A stretch of DNA of 64,000 bases from Spirosoma linguale DSM 74. GTDB taxonomy: Bacteria > Bacteroidota > Bacteroidia > Cytophagales > Spirosomataceae. Location of the stretch: NCBI GenBank assembly GCA_000024525.1, contig CP001771.1, forward strand, positions 1-64,000, given 5' to 3'. The first letter of the stretch is position 1. Every line of letters starts with the position of its first letter. Below, piece by piece: positions 24,641 to 34,137 of this stretch. The notes below the pieces were generated by a model. That model saw only the letters and a program-made list of their open reading frames with translations, searched no databases and was not told the DNA's origin. Made by a program: the position numbers and the translations under genes.

Positions 24641-24996
24641 GCTACGAGTTAGATACCAAAAAGTTGGCTACAATGGTACGGGCGCAACGTGCGAATCGTC
24701 CGCTCCGGGAAGTGGCCGACGAAATTGGCGACGTGAGTGCTTCTACTCTGCACCGCCTGGAAGTAGGCAAGTGTCCAGATATGGCTGTTTTCTTGCGTAT
24801 ATGTAGCTGGCTTAATGTGAAACCCGAACAATTCTTTAGCCATTCAGACCCAACACAAACTGTCCAACAGATAGGTCAGCATTACTCACAAGGCCAAATT
24901 ATTAATTTAGTCCGGTCTGATTCGGCCCTATCTCCCGTTGTTGCCAATGTTTTATCAGCAATCATAACGGCGGCTTACGAAATTGATCGGACTTGA
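24637..24996 (+). CDS. XRE-family transcriptional regulator (119 aa)
   Basis: A helix-turn-helix domain fills residues 8-66, with LREVADEIGDVSASTLHRLE as the recognition region and VFLRICSWLNVKPEQFF closing the fold. The C-terminal 50 residues are probably for dimerisation. It is coupled to the DUF3970-like gene. Targets are unknown; the palindromes around the DUF932 gene are candidates by proximity. Confidence 0.8.
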   Translation: MSYELDTKKLATMVRAQRANRPLREVADEIGDVSASTLHRLEVGKCPDMAVFLRICSWLNVKPEQFFSHSDPTQTVQQIGQHYSQGQIINLVRSDSALSPVVANVLSAIITAAYEIDRT

Positions 24997-25101
24997 GTCA
25001 GAGACTAAGTAGCCCAAAAGGAATCGGGCAAGAAATACTAAAATATAATGACTCAGTGGTGCATAATAAGGAAAATCAGAGGCCGATAGCCTTCTTATAG
25101 T

Positions 25102-26151
25102 ATGTGGTTAATTACGCTTGTTGTTTCAATTGTCAGCTTTTTAGCTACCCTACATCTGCCTTCTGAGGTCAGTGAGCGTGTAGCTTCTGGTCATCTACCA
25201 GTCGTCGTTGCTGATGAAACAGGAATGGTACATTTGGTCTATGGTCAGGATTCGACTATTTTCTATGCTGTAGCTACCAAAAAACATGCTTCATTTAGCC
25301 AACCGATTGCGGTTGCTATGTTATCGCAATTAGTCGCTGGGGCCAAACGAGGGCCACAGATAGCAGCAACTGAAAACTACGTTGTCATCACCGCCGTCAA
25401 TCGAGCGGGTAATCTGTTCGCCTATTCGCTTGATCGGAAAAGTGGCAGATGGTCGTCTGCGGTACGAATTAATGATGTACCCGAAATAGCCAAAGAAGGG
25501 TTCCAGGCGATAGCCAGTGCGTCGCCAAGCGTATTTCACGCTACCTGGCTGGACCTACGTGAGGACAAACGGAATAAAATCGTAATGACTACCTCCCGCG
25601 ATGGGGGACGCACTTGGTCAACTAATCGGGTGGTGTATCACTCACCCAGCGGTACTGTATGTGAATGCTGCAAAGTGTCAATTGCCGCCACAGGAGACGA
25701 GGTGTATATCCAATTCCGAAACTGGCTTAATGGCTCCCGTGATTTGTACCTGGCCCATTCGGCTAATGGCGGGGCGACCTTTGCTCCGGCGCAAAAACTT
25801 GGCTCCGGCACTTGGAAATTGAATGCTTGCCCAATGGATGGGGGTGCGGTAACGCTGTCGTCAGCGGGTCAGCCACTAACTGTCTGGCGACGAGAAAATA
25901 CCTTGTTTACCTGCCAACCGGGTCAAGCCGAACAAGCCATTGGTACAGGTCGAAATATAACGGCTGCAACCGGCCCGTCAGATACTGCTGTAGTTTGGGA
26001 TGAAGGGGGTATAGTTTGGCTAAAGCGTAATGGAAATGATCCGATCAACCTTGGCAAAGGCCAGCTACCGAGCGTCGCGCTGACCGATCAGGTAGCCATA
26101 TGCGTTTGGGAAGCCGACGGACAAGTGATGATGAAAATAGTACATCTCTGA
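25102..26151 (+). CDS. Sialidase-like BNR/Asp-box beta-propeller protein (349 aa)
   Basis: An N-terminal hydrophobic segment (WLITLVVSIVSFLATLHL) exports or anchors it. Asp-box motifs are visible: SRDGGRTWS near residue 165 and SANGGATF near 220, typical of sialidase-type propellers. A CECC motif near 188 is unusual and could bind metal. True sialidase residues (an Arg triad) I could not assign. It ends at a strong terminator and borders the copper island, so a metal-related envelope role is possible. Confidence 0.7.
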   Translation: MWLITLVVSIVSFLATLHLPSEVSERVASGHLPVVVADETGMVHLVYGQDSTIFYAVATKKHASFSQPIAVAMLSQLVAGAKRGPQIAATENYVVITAVNRAGNLFAYSLDRKSGRWSSAVRINDVPEIAKEGFQAIASASPSVFHATWLDLREDKRNKIVMTTSRDGGRTWSTNRVVYHSPSGTVCECCKVSIAATGDEVYIQFRNWLNGSRDLYLAHSANGGATFAPAQKLGSGTWKLNACPMDGGAVTLSSAGQPLTVWRRENTLFTCQPGQAEQAIGTGRNITAATGPSDTAVVWDEGGIVWLKRNGNDPINLGKGQLPSVALTDQVAICVWEADGQVMMKIVHL

Positions 26152-26154
26152 ATC

Positions 26155-26189
26155 AAAAAGCCCATAATACGATCTATTACGGGCTTTTT
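26155..26189 (+). terminator. Rho-independent terminator
   Basis: AAAAAGCCC (26155-26163) and GGGCTTTTT (26181-26189) form a hairpin, with TAATA/TATTA pairing inside. It begins three bases after the propeller gene's stop. It can also serve the minus-strand gene that ends at 26208. Confidence 0.88.
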
Positions 26190-26207
26190 GACAGAAAGGG
26201 AAACTGA

Positions 26208-26576
26208 TTAAGCGGCTATACTATGCGCCCCCTGTGCCATCTTGCGGCAGGCTTCGGCACACCGACGGCAGGCTTCGGCGCACTGCCGACAGTGGTCCAT
26301 GTGAGCCGCATGTTTTTCGCACTCGGTGGCGCAGGCTTCGCAGATGTGGGCGCAAAGCTGACACACATCGGCCGCGTGTGCGCTACCACTGGCCATAAAC
26401 GAGATGGCGGTATAGCAGATTTTAGCACAGTCACGGTCGAGCCGGATGCAGTCCACCATCATCATTACGTCCTGTTCTGAAAGGCAGGCTTCGACGCAGG
26501 CATCGCAGCTGACAGCGCAGGCCTGACAGGCTTCGATGCAATCCTGATACTGTTGAGGGGCTAAGGCAGTTGTCAT
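26208..26576 (-). CDS. Four-helix-bundle copper-binding protein, DUF326/Csp-like (122 aa)
   Basis: A cysteine-rich helical protein with repeated C-x2/3-C and C-x6-C spacing along four helices (CIEACQACAVSCDACVEAC at the start, CRQCAEACRRCAEACRKMA at the end). Csp-type proteins store many Cu(I) ions inside the bundle. There is no signal peptide, so it should be cytosolic like Csp3. It is divergent from the copper envelope operon and marks the left end of the island. Confidence 0.88.
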   Translation of the reverse strand: MTTALAPQQYQDCIEACQACAVSCDACVEACLSEQDVMMMVDCIRLDRDCAKICYTAISFMASGSAHAADVCQLCAHICEACATECEKHAAHMDHCRQCAEACRRCAEACRKMAQGAHSIAA

Positions 26577-26702
26577 ACTTAAAATAAATTTGAGGTTTTG
26601 TTTCTACGTGATTAACAGGTTGTATGAAGTAAGGTTTTTCTTCCCAGACCACTCGATAGGATAATAGGAGTAAACAGCTGACCTTGACAGACAAACGAAA
26701 AG

Positions 26703-26762
26703 TTTTATAAGACACTCTGAAAATCTTACAACACTACCTATTCAGAATAACCCCTATGTTTG
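26703..26762 (+). promoter_or_regulatory. Copper operator/promoter (site F)
   Basis: Half-sites TTTTATAA (26703-26710) and TCTTACAA (26724-26731) are 21 bases apart. A perfect -7 box TATGTTTG is at 26755-26762, 23 bases after the second half-site. It drives the envelope operon starting at 26767. Confidence 0.8.
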
Positions 26763-26766
26763 CAGC

Positions 26767-27228
26767 GTGAAAAACCCTGTTGTCCATCGGTCCTGGTTTA
26801 CTCGTCTGCTGTGTTTGTGGCTGGCGGGGTCCGTGCTGTTTGCCAGCAGTGGTTTCGTCGTGGTGGACCACTGGTGCCTAATGAGTGGCAAGAAGGTCGA
26901 GAGCCACCTAATGCCCAAGGCGTGTTTAAAAGCCTGTTCAGAGGAAGCCGCCTGTCCGCAGGACAAATCAACCCGGACAATTCACAGAACACCCTGTTGT
27001 AAGGAAGTCGCTCGGTATGAACACTTAAAAACCGAACAATCGAACGCTGTTCACGCTATCGAGGTGAACCCGATTATCAGTGATCTTCCCTCTTTTGCCC
27101 AGTTAGCGCGGTTCCTATCCGTGTTATTACCGATTAGTGAGCCTTCCTCTGCTCCCCAACAGCCCGACGATCCGTTAATCCGATCCGGGCGTTTCCGATT
27201 AACCTCTCTCTGTAGTTGGCTTATCTGA
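26767..27228 (+). CDS. HYC_CC_PP-like secreted cysteine protein (153 aa)
   Basis: A signal-peptide-like N-terminus (residues 1-30) is followed by DHWCLMSGKK, a TPCCKE pair near 78 and a Pro-rich SSAPQQPDDP, matching the HYC_CC_PP protein type of Bacteroidota copper loci. Several cysteines could bind Cu(I) in the periplasm. The start is a GTG only five bases after the -7 box, so the message may be leaderless, or the true start lies a little downstream. It is the first gene of a ten-gene operon. Confidence 0.7.
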   Translation: MKNPVVHRSWFTRLLCLWLAGSVLFASSGFVVVDHWCLMSGKKVESHLMPKACLKACSEEAACPQDKSTRTIHRTPCCKEVARYEHLKTEQSNAVHAIEVNPIISDLPSFAQLARFLSVLLPISEPSSAPQQPDDPLIRSGRFRLTSLCSWLI

Positions 27229-27394
27229 GCCGATTCGTTCGTGCCATTACCGCTGGCAGACGCATCAGTGCGTCTTGGTCTGCGGCTTTTGGCATGTAGT
27301 CTCTCCACCTGGCATCGTCTTATTTCTGTTCGGATATACATCCGACGTAAGGTTGTCCGGTATTTCTATAAAATTCAACAAACCTACTAAAACA

Positions 27395-28471
27395 ATGACT
27401 AAGTACACTAAACTGGTGGCATTACTGCCGCTTATCCCCCTGGCAGGTTGCATGAACATGGACAACATGAACGCAACTCAGCCAATGCTGAACATCAACT
27501 ACCCAGCCGCCTACGTGGTCAATGCTGAGGGAAACAGCCTGTCGGTTATTGACTTAACCGGGCAACAGGTGAAAGAAACTATTTCGTTTGGGGACGCTTC
27601 TATGACCGGCATGAACATGAGCAACATGATTATGTGGCCGCACCATATTTACCTTTCGCCCGATGGCAGCAAACTGGGCATCGGTGTGCCGGGCATGGAC
27701 CTCAGTGCCGGGCATACGGGGGGAACAACCGGAATGAATGGCCGCGTACTGGTGGTCAACCCGGTAACGGGCCAAACAGCCCAAAACCAGCAAACTCCGG
27801 TGATGAACCATAACGCCGTTTTCTCCGCCGATGGAACTGAAATCTGGACTTCCCAAATGGATATGACGGGCAAGGTACTGGTTTATAACGCCAGTACAAT
27901 GGCTCTGAAAAATACCATTACGGTCGGTATGGAACCCGCCGAGGTAACGATGTCGTCCAATGGGCAATATGCGTTTGTTGCTAACGGCATGAGCAATTCA
28001 GTGTCTGTCATTAAAGTTTCTGACAAGTCGGTGGCGAAGACCATTGCCGTTGGTGAAGACCCGGTTGGTGCCTGGCCGGGCGCGGATGGCCGAATGTACG
28101 TGGATAATGAAAAAGGCCAAAGCATCAGCGTCATTGACGTAAACACGCTATCGGTGGTCGAAACCGTGAAACTGGGCTTTACACCGGGTTATGCCGCTTA
28201 TCATCCCACCCGGAACGAACTCTGGGTCAGTCAGGCCGGAACGGGCAATAAAGTGGTCATTTTCGAGCGAATGAATGGAGCCTGGATGAAGATGGGCGAG
28301 GTTATGACGGGCCTGGATGCCCACGCTATTGTTTTCACCAAAGACGGAGCCACGGCCTATATCACCAATCAGGGAGCCGCAACGGTGTCTGTTCTGGACG
28401 TAGCCAAGCGCACTAAAATCAAAGACATTTCAGTTGGCAAGAAGCCCAACGGCATCGTGCTTAAGTATTAA
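27395..28471 (+). CDS. YncE-like beta-propeller lipoprotein with YVTN repeats (358 aa)
   Basis: The ATG at 27395 gives a short signal ending in LPLAGC, a lipobox with Cys at residue 19. The following MNMDNMNATQPM is Met-rich. The body is a seven-bladed propeller of about 40-residue repeats of the form YVVNAEGNSLSVIDL, AFVANGMSNSVSVIKV and MYVDNEKGQSISVIDV. It would sit in the periplasm or outer membrane as a binding protein. A role in copper handling is inferred from the operon and the Met-rich N-terminus. Confidence 0.8.
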   Translation: MTKYTKLVALLPLIPLAGCMNMDNMNATQPMLNINYPAAYVVNAEGNSLSVIDLTGQQVKETISFGDASMTGMNMSNMIMWPHHIYLSPDGSKLGIGVPGMDLSAGHTGGTTGMNGRVLVVNPVTGQTAQNQQTPVMNHNAVFSADGTEIWTSQMDMTGKVLVYNASTMALKNTITVGMEPAEVTMSSNGQYAFVANGMSNSVSVIKVSDKSVAKTIAVGEDPVGAWPGADGRMYVDNEKGQSISVIDVNTLSVVETVKLGFTPGYAAYHPTRNELWVSQAGTGNKVVIFERMNGAWMKMGEVMTGLDAHAIVFTKDGATAYITNQGAATVSVLDVAKRTKIKDISVGKKPNGIVLKY

Positions 28472-28485
28472 TCTAACCAATTCAC

Positions 28486-29352
28486 ATGACCAATTCCTTA
28501 ACGAAATCAATGCTGGCCATTGCCCTGCTGGCTGGCTTAATGGCCCGGCCCGCGTCGGCCCAACTGAGTATGCCCGAACCATCGCCATCGGCTACGGTGA
28601 TGCAGAAAATCGGCTTTACCGACCTGACGATCAACTACTCCCGCCCGGCGGTGAAGGGCCGGGTCATCTTCGGCAAGCTGGTTCCCTACGGCGAGTTGTG
28701 GCGCACCGGCGCGTCGGATGCCACCATCCTGACCATCTCCGACCCGATGACTGTAGCCGGAAAACCGCTGCCCGCCGGGAAGTATTCGCTCTTCACCATT
28801 CCCACTCGCACTGAGTGGACGGTGATCCTGAATTCCTACACCGAAGGGCACGGCACGACGGGCTACGACGCAAAAAACGATGTGCTGCGGTTTGCCGTCA
28901 AACCTGATTCGTCGGCGCGGTTCTACGAATCGTTCACCATCGAGGTGCAGGATGTCGTGAAAAATCAGGCCAACCTGTACCTGACCTGGGCCAATACGTC
29001 AGTTCATTTCCCGCTCGTGAGCAATGCCGACGACCGGATTACGACCGAAATTTTGAAGCGCACAGCCTCGGCTACCGACGAGGAGCCGGGCGTATTTTAC
29101 CAGTCGGCCCTGTATTATTTCGACGCGGGTAAAGACCCGAAACAGGCTTTGGCCTGGGCCACTAAAGCCGCCACCCTCAAACCGGCCTTCAACTACCTGC
29201 ACCTCCAGGCTAAGTTGCTGGCACAAACAGGCGATTATAAAACGGCCATTGCTGTAGCCCGCAAATCGTCGGAATTAGCCGCCGAAAAGAAGTTTACCGA
29301 GTTCGTCACGCTGAACAATCAATTGATTGCCGGGTGGGAGAAGAAACTGTGA
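28486..29352 (+). CDS. DUF2911 domain protein with helical C-terminal region (288 aa)
   Basis: A Sec signal (cleavage near ASAQ, residue 25) precedes a DUF2911 domain at about 27-170, recognised by INYSRPAVKGR, FGKLVPYGELWRTGA and LPAGKYSLFTIP. Residues 190-288 are helical and TPR-like (ALYYFDAGKDPKQALAWATK). The function of the family is unknown. It starts 15 bases after the propeller gene. Confidence 0.82.
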   Translation: MTNSLTKSMLAIALLAGLMARPASAQLSMPEPSPSATVMQKIGFTDLTINYSRPAVKGRVIFGKLVPYGELWRTGASDATILTISDPMTVAGKPLPAGKYSLFTIPTRTEWTVILNSYTEGHGTTGYDAKNDVLRFAVKPDSSARFYESFTIEVQDVVKNQANLYLTWANTSVHFPLVSNADDRITTEILKRTASATDEEPGVFYQSALYYFDAGKDPKQALAWATKAATLKPAFNYLHLQAKLLAQTGDYKTAIAVARKSSELAAEKKFTEFVTLNNQLIAGWEKKL

Positions 29353-29356
29353 CTTT

Positions 29357-30040
29357 ATGAAAACGCTGTCTCCGACTTACAAACCAGCCCTGCGTTGGAA
29401 CAGCCTGACCCGGTTTTACGACCAAATCATGGCCCTGACTATGCGGGAAGACCTTTTCCGAATGCTGTTGCTTGACCCAATACGGGATCAAAAGCCGCAT
29501 TACGTACTGGATGTCGGTTGCGGTACGGGGACACAAGCTCTGCTGTTGCATCGGCTCTTTCCTGATGCCAGCGTTTTTGGTCTTGATGGTGACGAGACGG
29601 TTTTGGCAATAGCCAGGCAAAAACACGCCCACGCCGGGTGGCCCGTGACACTGGAACAGGGACTTTCGACGGCCCTCCCTTATCCCGATGGAAGCATGGA
29701 CATTGTGACCTGTAGTTTATTGCTCCATCACTTGTCGGATACAGACAAAAAACAGTCAATCCGGGAGATGTGGCGGGTGCTGATACCGGGTGGCGCACTT
29801 GCCTTAGCGGATTGGGGGGAACCCGCCAACGATGCCATGCGGCTGCTGTTCTACGGGCTTCAACTCTTTGACGGTTTTGATACAACCAGGGCAAATGGAC
29901 GCGGGCTTATACCAAATATGCTCTACGATGGTGGTTTTCGGCAGATTACTCAGACCGGACAAGTCAACACCCTTTTTGGAACAATGGCCTTGTACTATGC
30001 AGTCAAACCAACCTACATTAATCAAACGACAATACGATGA
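29357..30040 (+). CDS. Class I SAM-dependent methyltransferase (227 aa)
   Basis: Motif I is YVLDVGCGTGTQALLL near residue 41 and the acidic motif II residue is in VFGLDGDETVLAIA near 65. DIVTCSLLLHHL and LIPGGALALADWG complete the fold. I chose the ATG at 29357, five bases after the previous stop. Its stop overlaps the next start (ATGA). Small-molecule or lipid methylation is likely; why it is in a copper operon is unclear. Confidence 0.82.
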   Translation: MKTLSPTYKPALRWNSLTRFYDQIMALTMREDLFRMLLLDPIRDQKPHYVLDVGCGTGTQALLLHRLFPDASVFGLDGDETVLAIARQKHAHAGWPVTLEQGLSTALPYPDGSMDIVTCSLLLHHLSDTDKKQSIREMWRVLIPGGALALADWGEPANDAMRLLFYGLQLFDGFDTTRANGRGLIPNMLYDGGFRQITQTGQVNTLFGTMALYYAVKPTYINQTTIR

Positions 30041-30480
30041 AAACCAAATCCCTGTTTTTTGCCCTGTTCGCCCTGCTGTTGGGCACGCCTTCGCTGTTGC
30101 TGGCCCAGTCAGCCAACTACAAAAATCCCATGAGCATCAATGCCAGTGGGCAGGTTAAAGACGGCACCGGCGCTACGGTTGGCACGGTTTCCAAAGACCG
30201 GATGATTATGGATGCTAAGGGCCAGAAAATCGCTTTCGTGGATGGGCAAGGCAACTTAGTAGATGCCAAAACGGGTAAAAAAATGGGTCGCATGGGGAAA
30301 GATGGCAAAACATACATGGATGCCAACGGCGACCTGATGTTCACCATTAAGGACAACGCCGATGAGACTTGCGACATCGTTGATGCGAACGGTAAAAAGA
30401 TCGGTAACGTACACGACAGCTACAAAGGCTCGGCTTGTGCGTTGCATTGCTTTCAGGCTGGGCACACACATAAGCAATAA
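30037..30480 (+). CDS. Secreted hypothetical protein with metal-ligand-rich tail (147 aa)
   Basis: A clear signal peptide (residues 1-23, cleavage after LLLAQ) is followed by short beta-rich repeats with Gly-Lys-Asp turns (DAKGQKIAFVDGQGN, DAKTGKKMG, DANGDL). The C-terminus CALHCFQAGHTHKQ gathers Cys and His and could bind copper. I do not recognise the family. It is translationally coupled to the methyltransferase gene. Confidence 0.65.
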   Translation: MKTKSLFFALFALLLGTPSLLLAQSANYKNPMSINASGQVKDGTGATVGTVSKDRMIMDAKGQKIAFVDGQGNLVDAKTGKKMGRMGKDGKTYMDANGDLMFTIKDNADETCDIVDANGKKIGNVHDSYKGSACALHCFQAGHTHKQ

Positions 30481-30536
30481 ATCTGGATAATAAGGTCCCT
30501 TTTATACGGGCTGATTAGCTAACACATACTACGATT

Positions 30537-31253
30537 ATGAGACAACGACACATCATCTGGGTACTGCTGCTTTTAGTTGGGTCAGTACAATTCAGTTTTG
30601 GGCATGGCGGCCACAAAAAGAAGAAAGCTCCCATAGACTCGGCCCGACACGATTCGGCCATGACCTCGGCCCGGCCGATGACTCACGCGGGTATGGCTAC
30701 CGATAGTATGCACATGGACGAGGTGCAGGCAATGGCCCCCATGCCTGCCCCCTTAGCGGACTACCCAACCTATCACCCGATGGTTGTTCATGCGCCCATC
30801 ATCCTGCTGTTGCTGGCCGCGCTGCTGCAACTGGTTGCCCTGATCAGACCATCCAGTCCGCTGAACTGGTTGACCTTCCTGGTTGCCCTTGGTGGAACGG
30901 CGGGGGCATACGTGGCTGGTACGTTTGTGCATCCGCATACGGATGGGTTGAGCGAGGCTGCTCAGGTAGCCTTAGAAACCCACGAAACCTATGCCGATTA
31001 CACCCTCTGGCTGGGGCTGGCCGGTACGCTGCTGAAAGGCGTAACGCTCTGGCGACCGCTGAAGTGGCTGGAGGGCGTTACGGCAATTGCCCTCGTCGGG
31101 GCCGGTATTGCCGTAGGGCTGGCCGGGCATCAGGGCGGAGCATTGACGTACCAGTACGGTATTGGGCCGCGCGGGGCATACCTCGAACAGCATGAAGAAG
31201 GGGCTGCTGATGGAAATCGACACGAACACAAACATCCAGAGGAAGCTAAGTAA
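30537..31253 (+). CDS. His/Met-rich membrane protein, DUF2231-like (238 aa)
   Basis: After a signal peptide comes a His/Lys-rich stretch (HGGHKKKKAP) and a Met/His-rich linker (MTHAGMATDSMHMDEVQAM). Then TYHPMVVHAPIILLLLAALL starts a four-helix membrane domain like DUF2231 proteins, with HPHTDG and HETY between helices. It ends in another His-rich tail. The metal-rich outer segments suggest copper sensing or transfer at the membrane. Confidence 0.72.
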   Translation: MRQRHIIWVLLLLVGSVQFSFGHGGHKKKKAPIDSARHDSAMTSARPMTHAGMATDSMHMDEVQAMAPMPAPLADYPTYHPMVVHAPIILLLLAALLQLVALIRPSSPLNWLTFLVALGGTAGAYVAGTFVHPHTDGLSEAAQVALETHETYADYTLWLGLAGTLLKGVTLWRPLKWLEGVTAIALVGAGIAVGLAGHQGGALTYQYGIGPRGAYLEQHEEGAADGNRHEHKHPEEAK

Positions 31254-32039
31254 GTGAGAATGAATCGAACCTGGCATTTACGCATTCGCAAAACGCACCG
31301 CTACCTGGGGGTGTTCATTGGCATCCAGTTTCTGCTCTGGACGGTGGGCGGGCTGTATTTTAGCTGGTCGAATCTGGACGACATCCACGGTGACCACCTC
31401 AAACGCCCGGCTGTCGGATTGTCGGCTTCGATGTCGCTGGTTTCCCCGTCGGTTCCACTTCGGTCTTTGCAGCAAAAAGGTGTCGATTCTATCCTGAACA
31501 TAGCCCTTATTGAGGTGCTGAACCAGCCTATCTACCAGCTAAACTACCGAATGCAACATGGCAATGGTCACGCGATGGCGCAGGTGCAGTTAGCTGACGC
31601 AGCGACGGGACAACTCCGGGGTGAACTGACGCAGGCGGAGGCTACTGCGTTAGCCAGACAACGCTTCGCGGGGCCATCTACCGTCGAGCGAGTCGAGTAT
31701 CTGACAAGTACCAACGGCCACCACGAATACCGCGAAAAACCCCTGCCTGCCTACGCCATAACGTTTCGGCAACCGGCGCACGCGACGGTATATGTGGCGG
31801 CTCAGTTGGGCACCGTGCAGAGCGTTCGCACCGATCCCTGGCGAATATTCGACCTGTTGTGGATGCTGCACACGATGGACTACGAAGGCCGCGACGACAT
31901 CAACAACGGCTTACTGCGGGCTTTCTCTATTCTGGGCCTGTTAACCATCACGTCAGGGTTCGCGCTCTATTTTGTTTCCTCGCCCCAACTCCGACGAAAG
32001 AAAGTTAATCGCCCTAAACCAATTACACTTCAGTCATGA
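31254..32039 (+). CDS. PepSY-type membrane protein (261 aa)
   Basis: A membrane helix near residues 17-36 (YLGVFIGIQFLLWTVGGLYF), a periplasmic PepSY-like domain and a second helix near 225-245 fit the PepSY_TM family, often linked with metal reduction or uptake. The start is the GTG at 31254 or the ATG two codons later. Its stop overlaps the multicopper oxidase start (ATGA), so the two are coupled. Confidence 0.8.
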   Translation: MRMNRTWHLRIRKTHRYLGVFIGIQFLLWTVGGLYFSWSNLDDIHGDHLKRPAVGLSASMSLVSPSVPLRSLQQKGVDSILNIALIEVLNQPIYQLNYRMQHGNGHAMAQVQLADAATGQLRGELTQAEATALARQRFAGPSTVERVEYLTSTNGHHEYREKPLPAYAITFRQPAHATVYVAAQLGTVQSVRTDPWRIFDLLWMLHTMDYEGRDDINNGLLRAFSILGLLTITSGFALYFVSSPQLRRKKVNRPKPITLQS

Positions 32040-33526
32040 ATCGACAGGACTTTTTAAAGACACTTGGTTTGGGAGCCGTTGCGTCTGTTACCGGCTCATC
32101 GCTGCTGACGGGTTGCAATACCCACGATATGTCGGCCGTGAACATGACTCCCGGCATGGAAAACATGGGGCCGTCGGTAACCGAAATTCCATTCACGACA
32201 CCCCTTCGGTTTCCTGAAACGATTACGAACACCGGTCAGTTAACGGCCAAATCGGTCATTGATGCCATTCTGCCTGGTAAAAATGCCCGAGTGCTGGGGT
32301 ATCGGGGCGGTATGCTTGGGCCAACGATTCGGGTACAGAATGGCTCCGATGTTTCGCTGCGTTTCACCAACAACTTGGATGAAGAATCGAATATCCACTG
32401 GCATGGGCTACTGGTGCCTGCCGAGATGGACGGCCATCCGACTCAGTTAGTACAGGCAGGCGGCTCGTTCACTTATTCGTTCCGGCTGAATCAGGCCGCA
32501 AATATGGCCTGGTATCACCCGCATCCCCACGAGAAAACCGGCAAACAGGCGAATCTGGGGCTGGCGGGCATGATTATCGTCGAGACCCCCGCCGAACGCG
32601 CGCTTAACCTGCCATCGGGCAGTTACGAACTGCCTATGGTAATTCAGGATAAGCGGTTAGATGGCAACGGCGCGCCCACCTACAGCCCCAGTATGGACGA
32701 CGTAATGATGGGTTACATGGGCGAAACGATCATCGTTAATGGCGTTGCCGGTGCCGTTCAGCCGGTCTCGACCCGGATGTACCGGCTACGAATTGTCAAC
32801 GGCTCCAACGGGCGCATCTATAACCTGGCCCTGAGTAACAACGCCCCCTTCTGGGTTATCGGCTCTGATGGTGGTCTGTTGTCGGCCCCTGAGCAAACGA
32901 CGGCCCTGTTGTTATCGCCCGGTGAACGGGCCGACCTGCTGGTGGATTTTAGTAAGGTTCCAGTAGGAACCGATGTGTTTCTGAAAAGCGACACCTTTAC
33001 CGGAGCTTCCTCGCAGGGCGGTCAGGCATTCAACATTCTCAAATTTACGGTCAATAAAGCCGAAACCGACCCGTTTCAACTGCCCGCAGCACTTGGAATG
33101 GTCTCGCCCCTGTCAACGGCTTCAGCGACCAAAACCCGCCTGTTCGACATCGGTATTGCCATGGAAGGCATGAACGGTATGCCGATGCGCGGCATGCATA
33201 CCATCGGTGGAAAAACGTACCTCGGCAGCCGGATTGACGAAACGGTTAAGCTGGGCGACACGGAAATCTGGGAGTTTGACAACAGCAAGGGCGATGAACC
33301 CCACCCCATGCACCTGCATGGTACGTTCTTCCAGGTGTTGAACCGGGTTGGTGGGCGAAACACGCTGTATGCCACCGAAAAGGGCTGGAAAGACACCGTT
33401 CTGGTTATGCCCGGCGAGCGGGTTCGCATTATCGCCCAGTTTACGAAGCCCGGCCTGTTCGTCTTCCACTGCCATAACCTCGAACACGAGGACGATGGCA
33501 TGATGCTCAACTTCCGGGTTAACTAA
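32036..33526 (+). CDS. Multicopper oxidase, CueO-type (496 aa)
   Basis: A periplasmic oxidase that turns Cu(I) into the less toxic Cu(II). The copper-binding motifs are in the expected order: NIHWHGLLVP near 118, AWYHPHPHEKTG near 160, HPMHLHG near 424 and FHCHNLEHEDDGMML near 480, the last including the axial Met. The N-terminus combines a twin-helix signal with SLLTGC, so it may be lipidated. Met-rich stretches (MEGMNGMPMRGM near 380) resemble the CueO Met-rich insert. Confidence 0.92.
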   Translation: MNRQDFLKTLGLGAVASVTGSSLLTGCNTHDMSAVNMTPGMENMGPSVTEIPFTTPLRFPETITNTGQLTAKSVIDAILPGKNARVLGYRGGMLGPTIRVQNGSDVSLRFTNNLDEESNIHWHGLLVPAEMDGHPTQLVQAGGSFTYSFRLNQAANMAWYHPHPHEKTGKQANLGLAGMIIVETPAERALNLPSGSYELPMVIQDKRLDGNGAPTYSPSMDDVMMGYMGETIIVNGVAGAVQPVSTRMYRLRIVNGSNGRIYNLALSNNAPFWVIGSDGGLLSAPEQTTALLLSPGERADLLVDFSKVPVGTDVFLKSDTFTGASSQGGQAFNILKFTVNKAETDPFQLPAALGMVSPLSTASATKTRLFDIGIAMEGMNGMPMRGMHTIGGKTYLGSRIDETVKLGDTEIWEFDNSKGDEPHPMHLHGTFFQVLNRVGGRNTLYATEKGWKDTVLVMPGERVRIIAQFTKPGLFVFHCHNLEHEDDGMMLNFRVN

Positions 33527-33592
33527 TGCCAGGTAAGTCACTTAAATCAATTACCGTTTACTAGTTGTTTCACTTAATTTTTTTTAACACTG

Positions 33593-34084
33593 ATGAAAAC
33601 CAGTCGTTTCTCCACCTTACGGTTCGCCGTGGCGGCTTTAAGTCTCTCCTTTGTTTCGGTGGCTGCTTCGGCGCAGGACACCGCCCCCGCCCTGACTGCT
33701 TACTACGGCGTAAAAGACGCACTCGTTGCTACCGATGCGGCCAAAGCCAAAGCGCAGGCTACCTCGCTGACCGCAGCCCTGAGCAAGGTCGAAGCTGCCA
33801 AACTCTCAGCCGCCGATAAAAAAGCCTTAATGATGGCTAAAACCCATGCTGCCGCCATCGGCAAATCAACCGACGTGGACGATCAGCGGGCGCAGTTCGA
33901 GATGCTCTCCACCAGCATGATTTCGCTGGCCAAAGCCACCAAACCCGCCAAGTCTTACGTGCAGTTCTGCCCGATGGCTGCCAACGGTAAAGGAGCCTCC
34001 TGGTTGAGCGACAAAAAAGAAGTTCGCAACCCGTATTATGGCGACAAGATGCTGAAGTGCGGTTCGGTGAAAGAAGTAATTTAA
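33593..34084 (+). CDS. Secreted DUF3347 protein (163 aa)
   Basis: A signal peptide (cleavage near ASAQ, residue 28) precedes a helical DUF3347 domain. The family's C-terminal signature is present: VQFCPMAANGKGASWLSD and RNPYYGDKMLKCG, with Cys and Met as likely metal ligands. The same domain is fused to the C-terminus of the adaptor at 46291. It probably binds copper in the periplasm. Confidence 0.88.
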   Translation: MKTSRFSTLRFAVAALSLSFVSVAASAQDTAPALTAYYGVKDALVATDAAKAKAQATSLTAALSKVEAAKLSAADKKALMMAKTHAAAIGKSTDVDDQRAQFEMLSTSMISLAKATKPAKSYVQFCPMAANGKGASWLSDKKEVRNPYYGDKMLKCGSVKEVI

Positions 34085-34137
34085 GGGATTGCGCCTGGCC
34101 ATTTCTCAGGATGGCCGGGCGCAAAAATTTGTCTATA

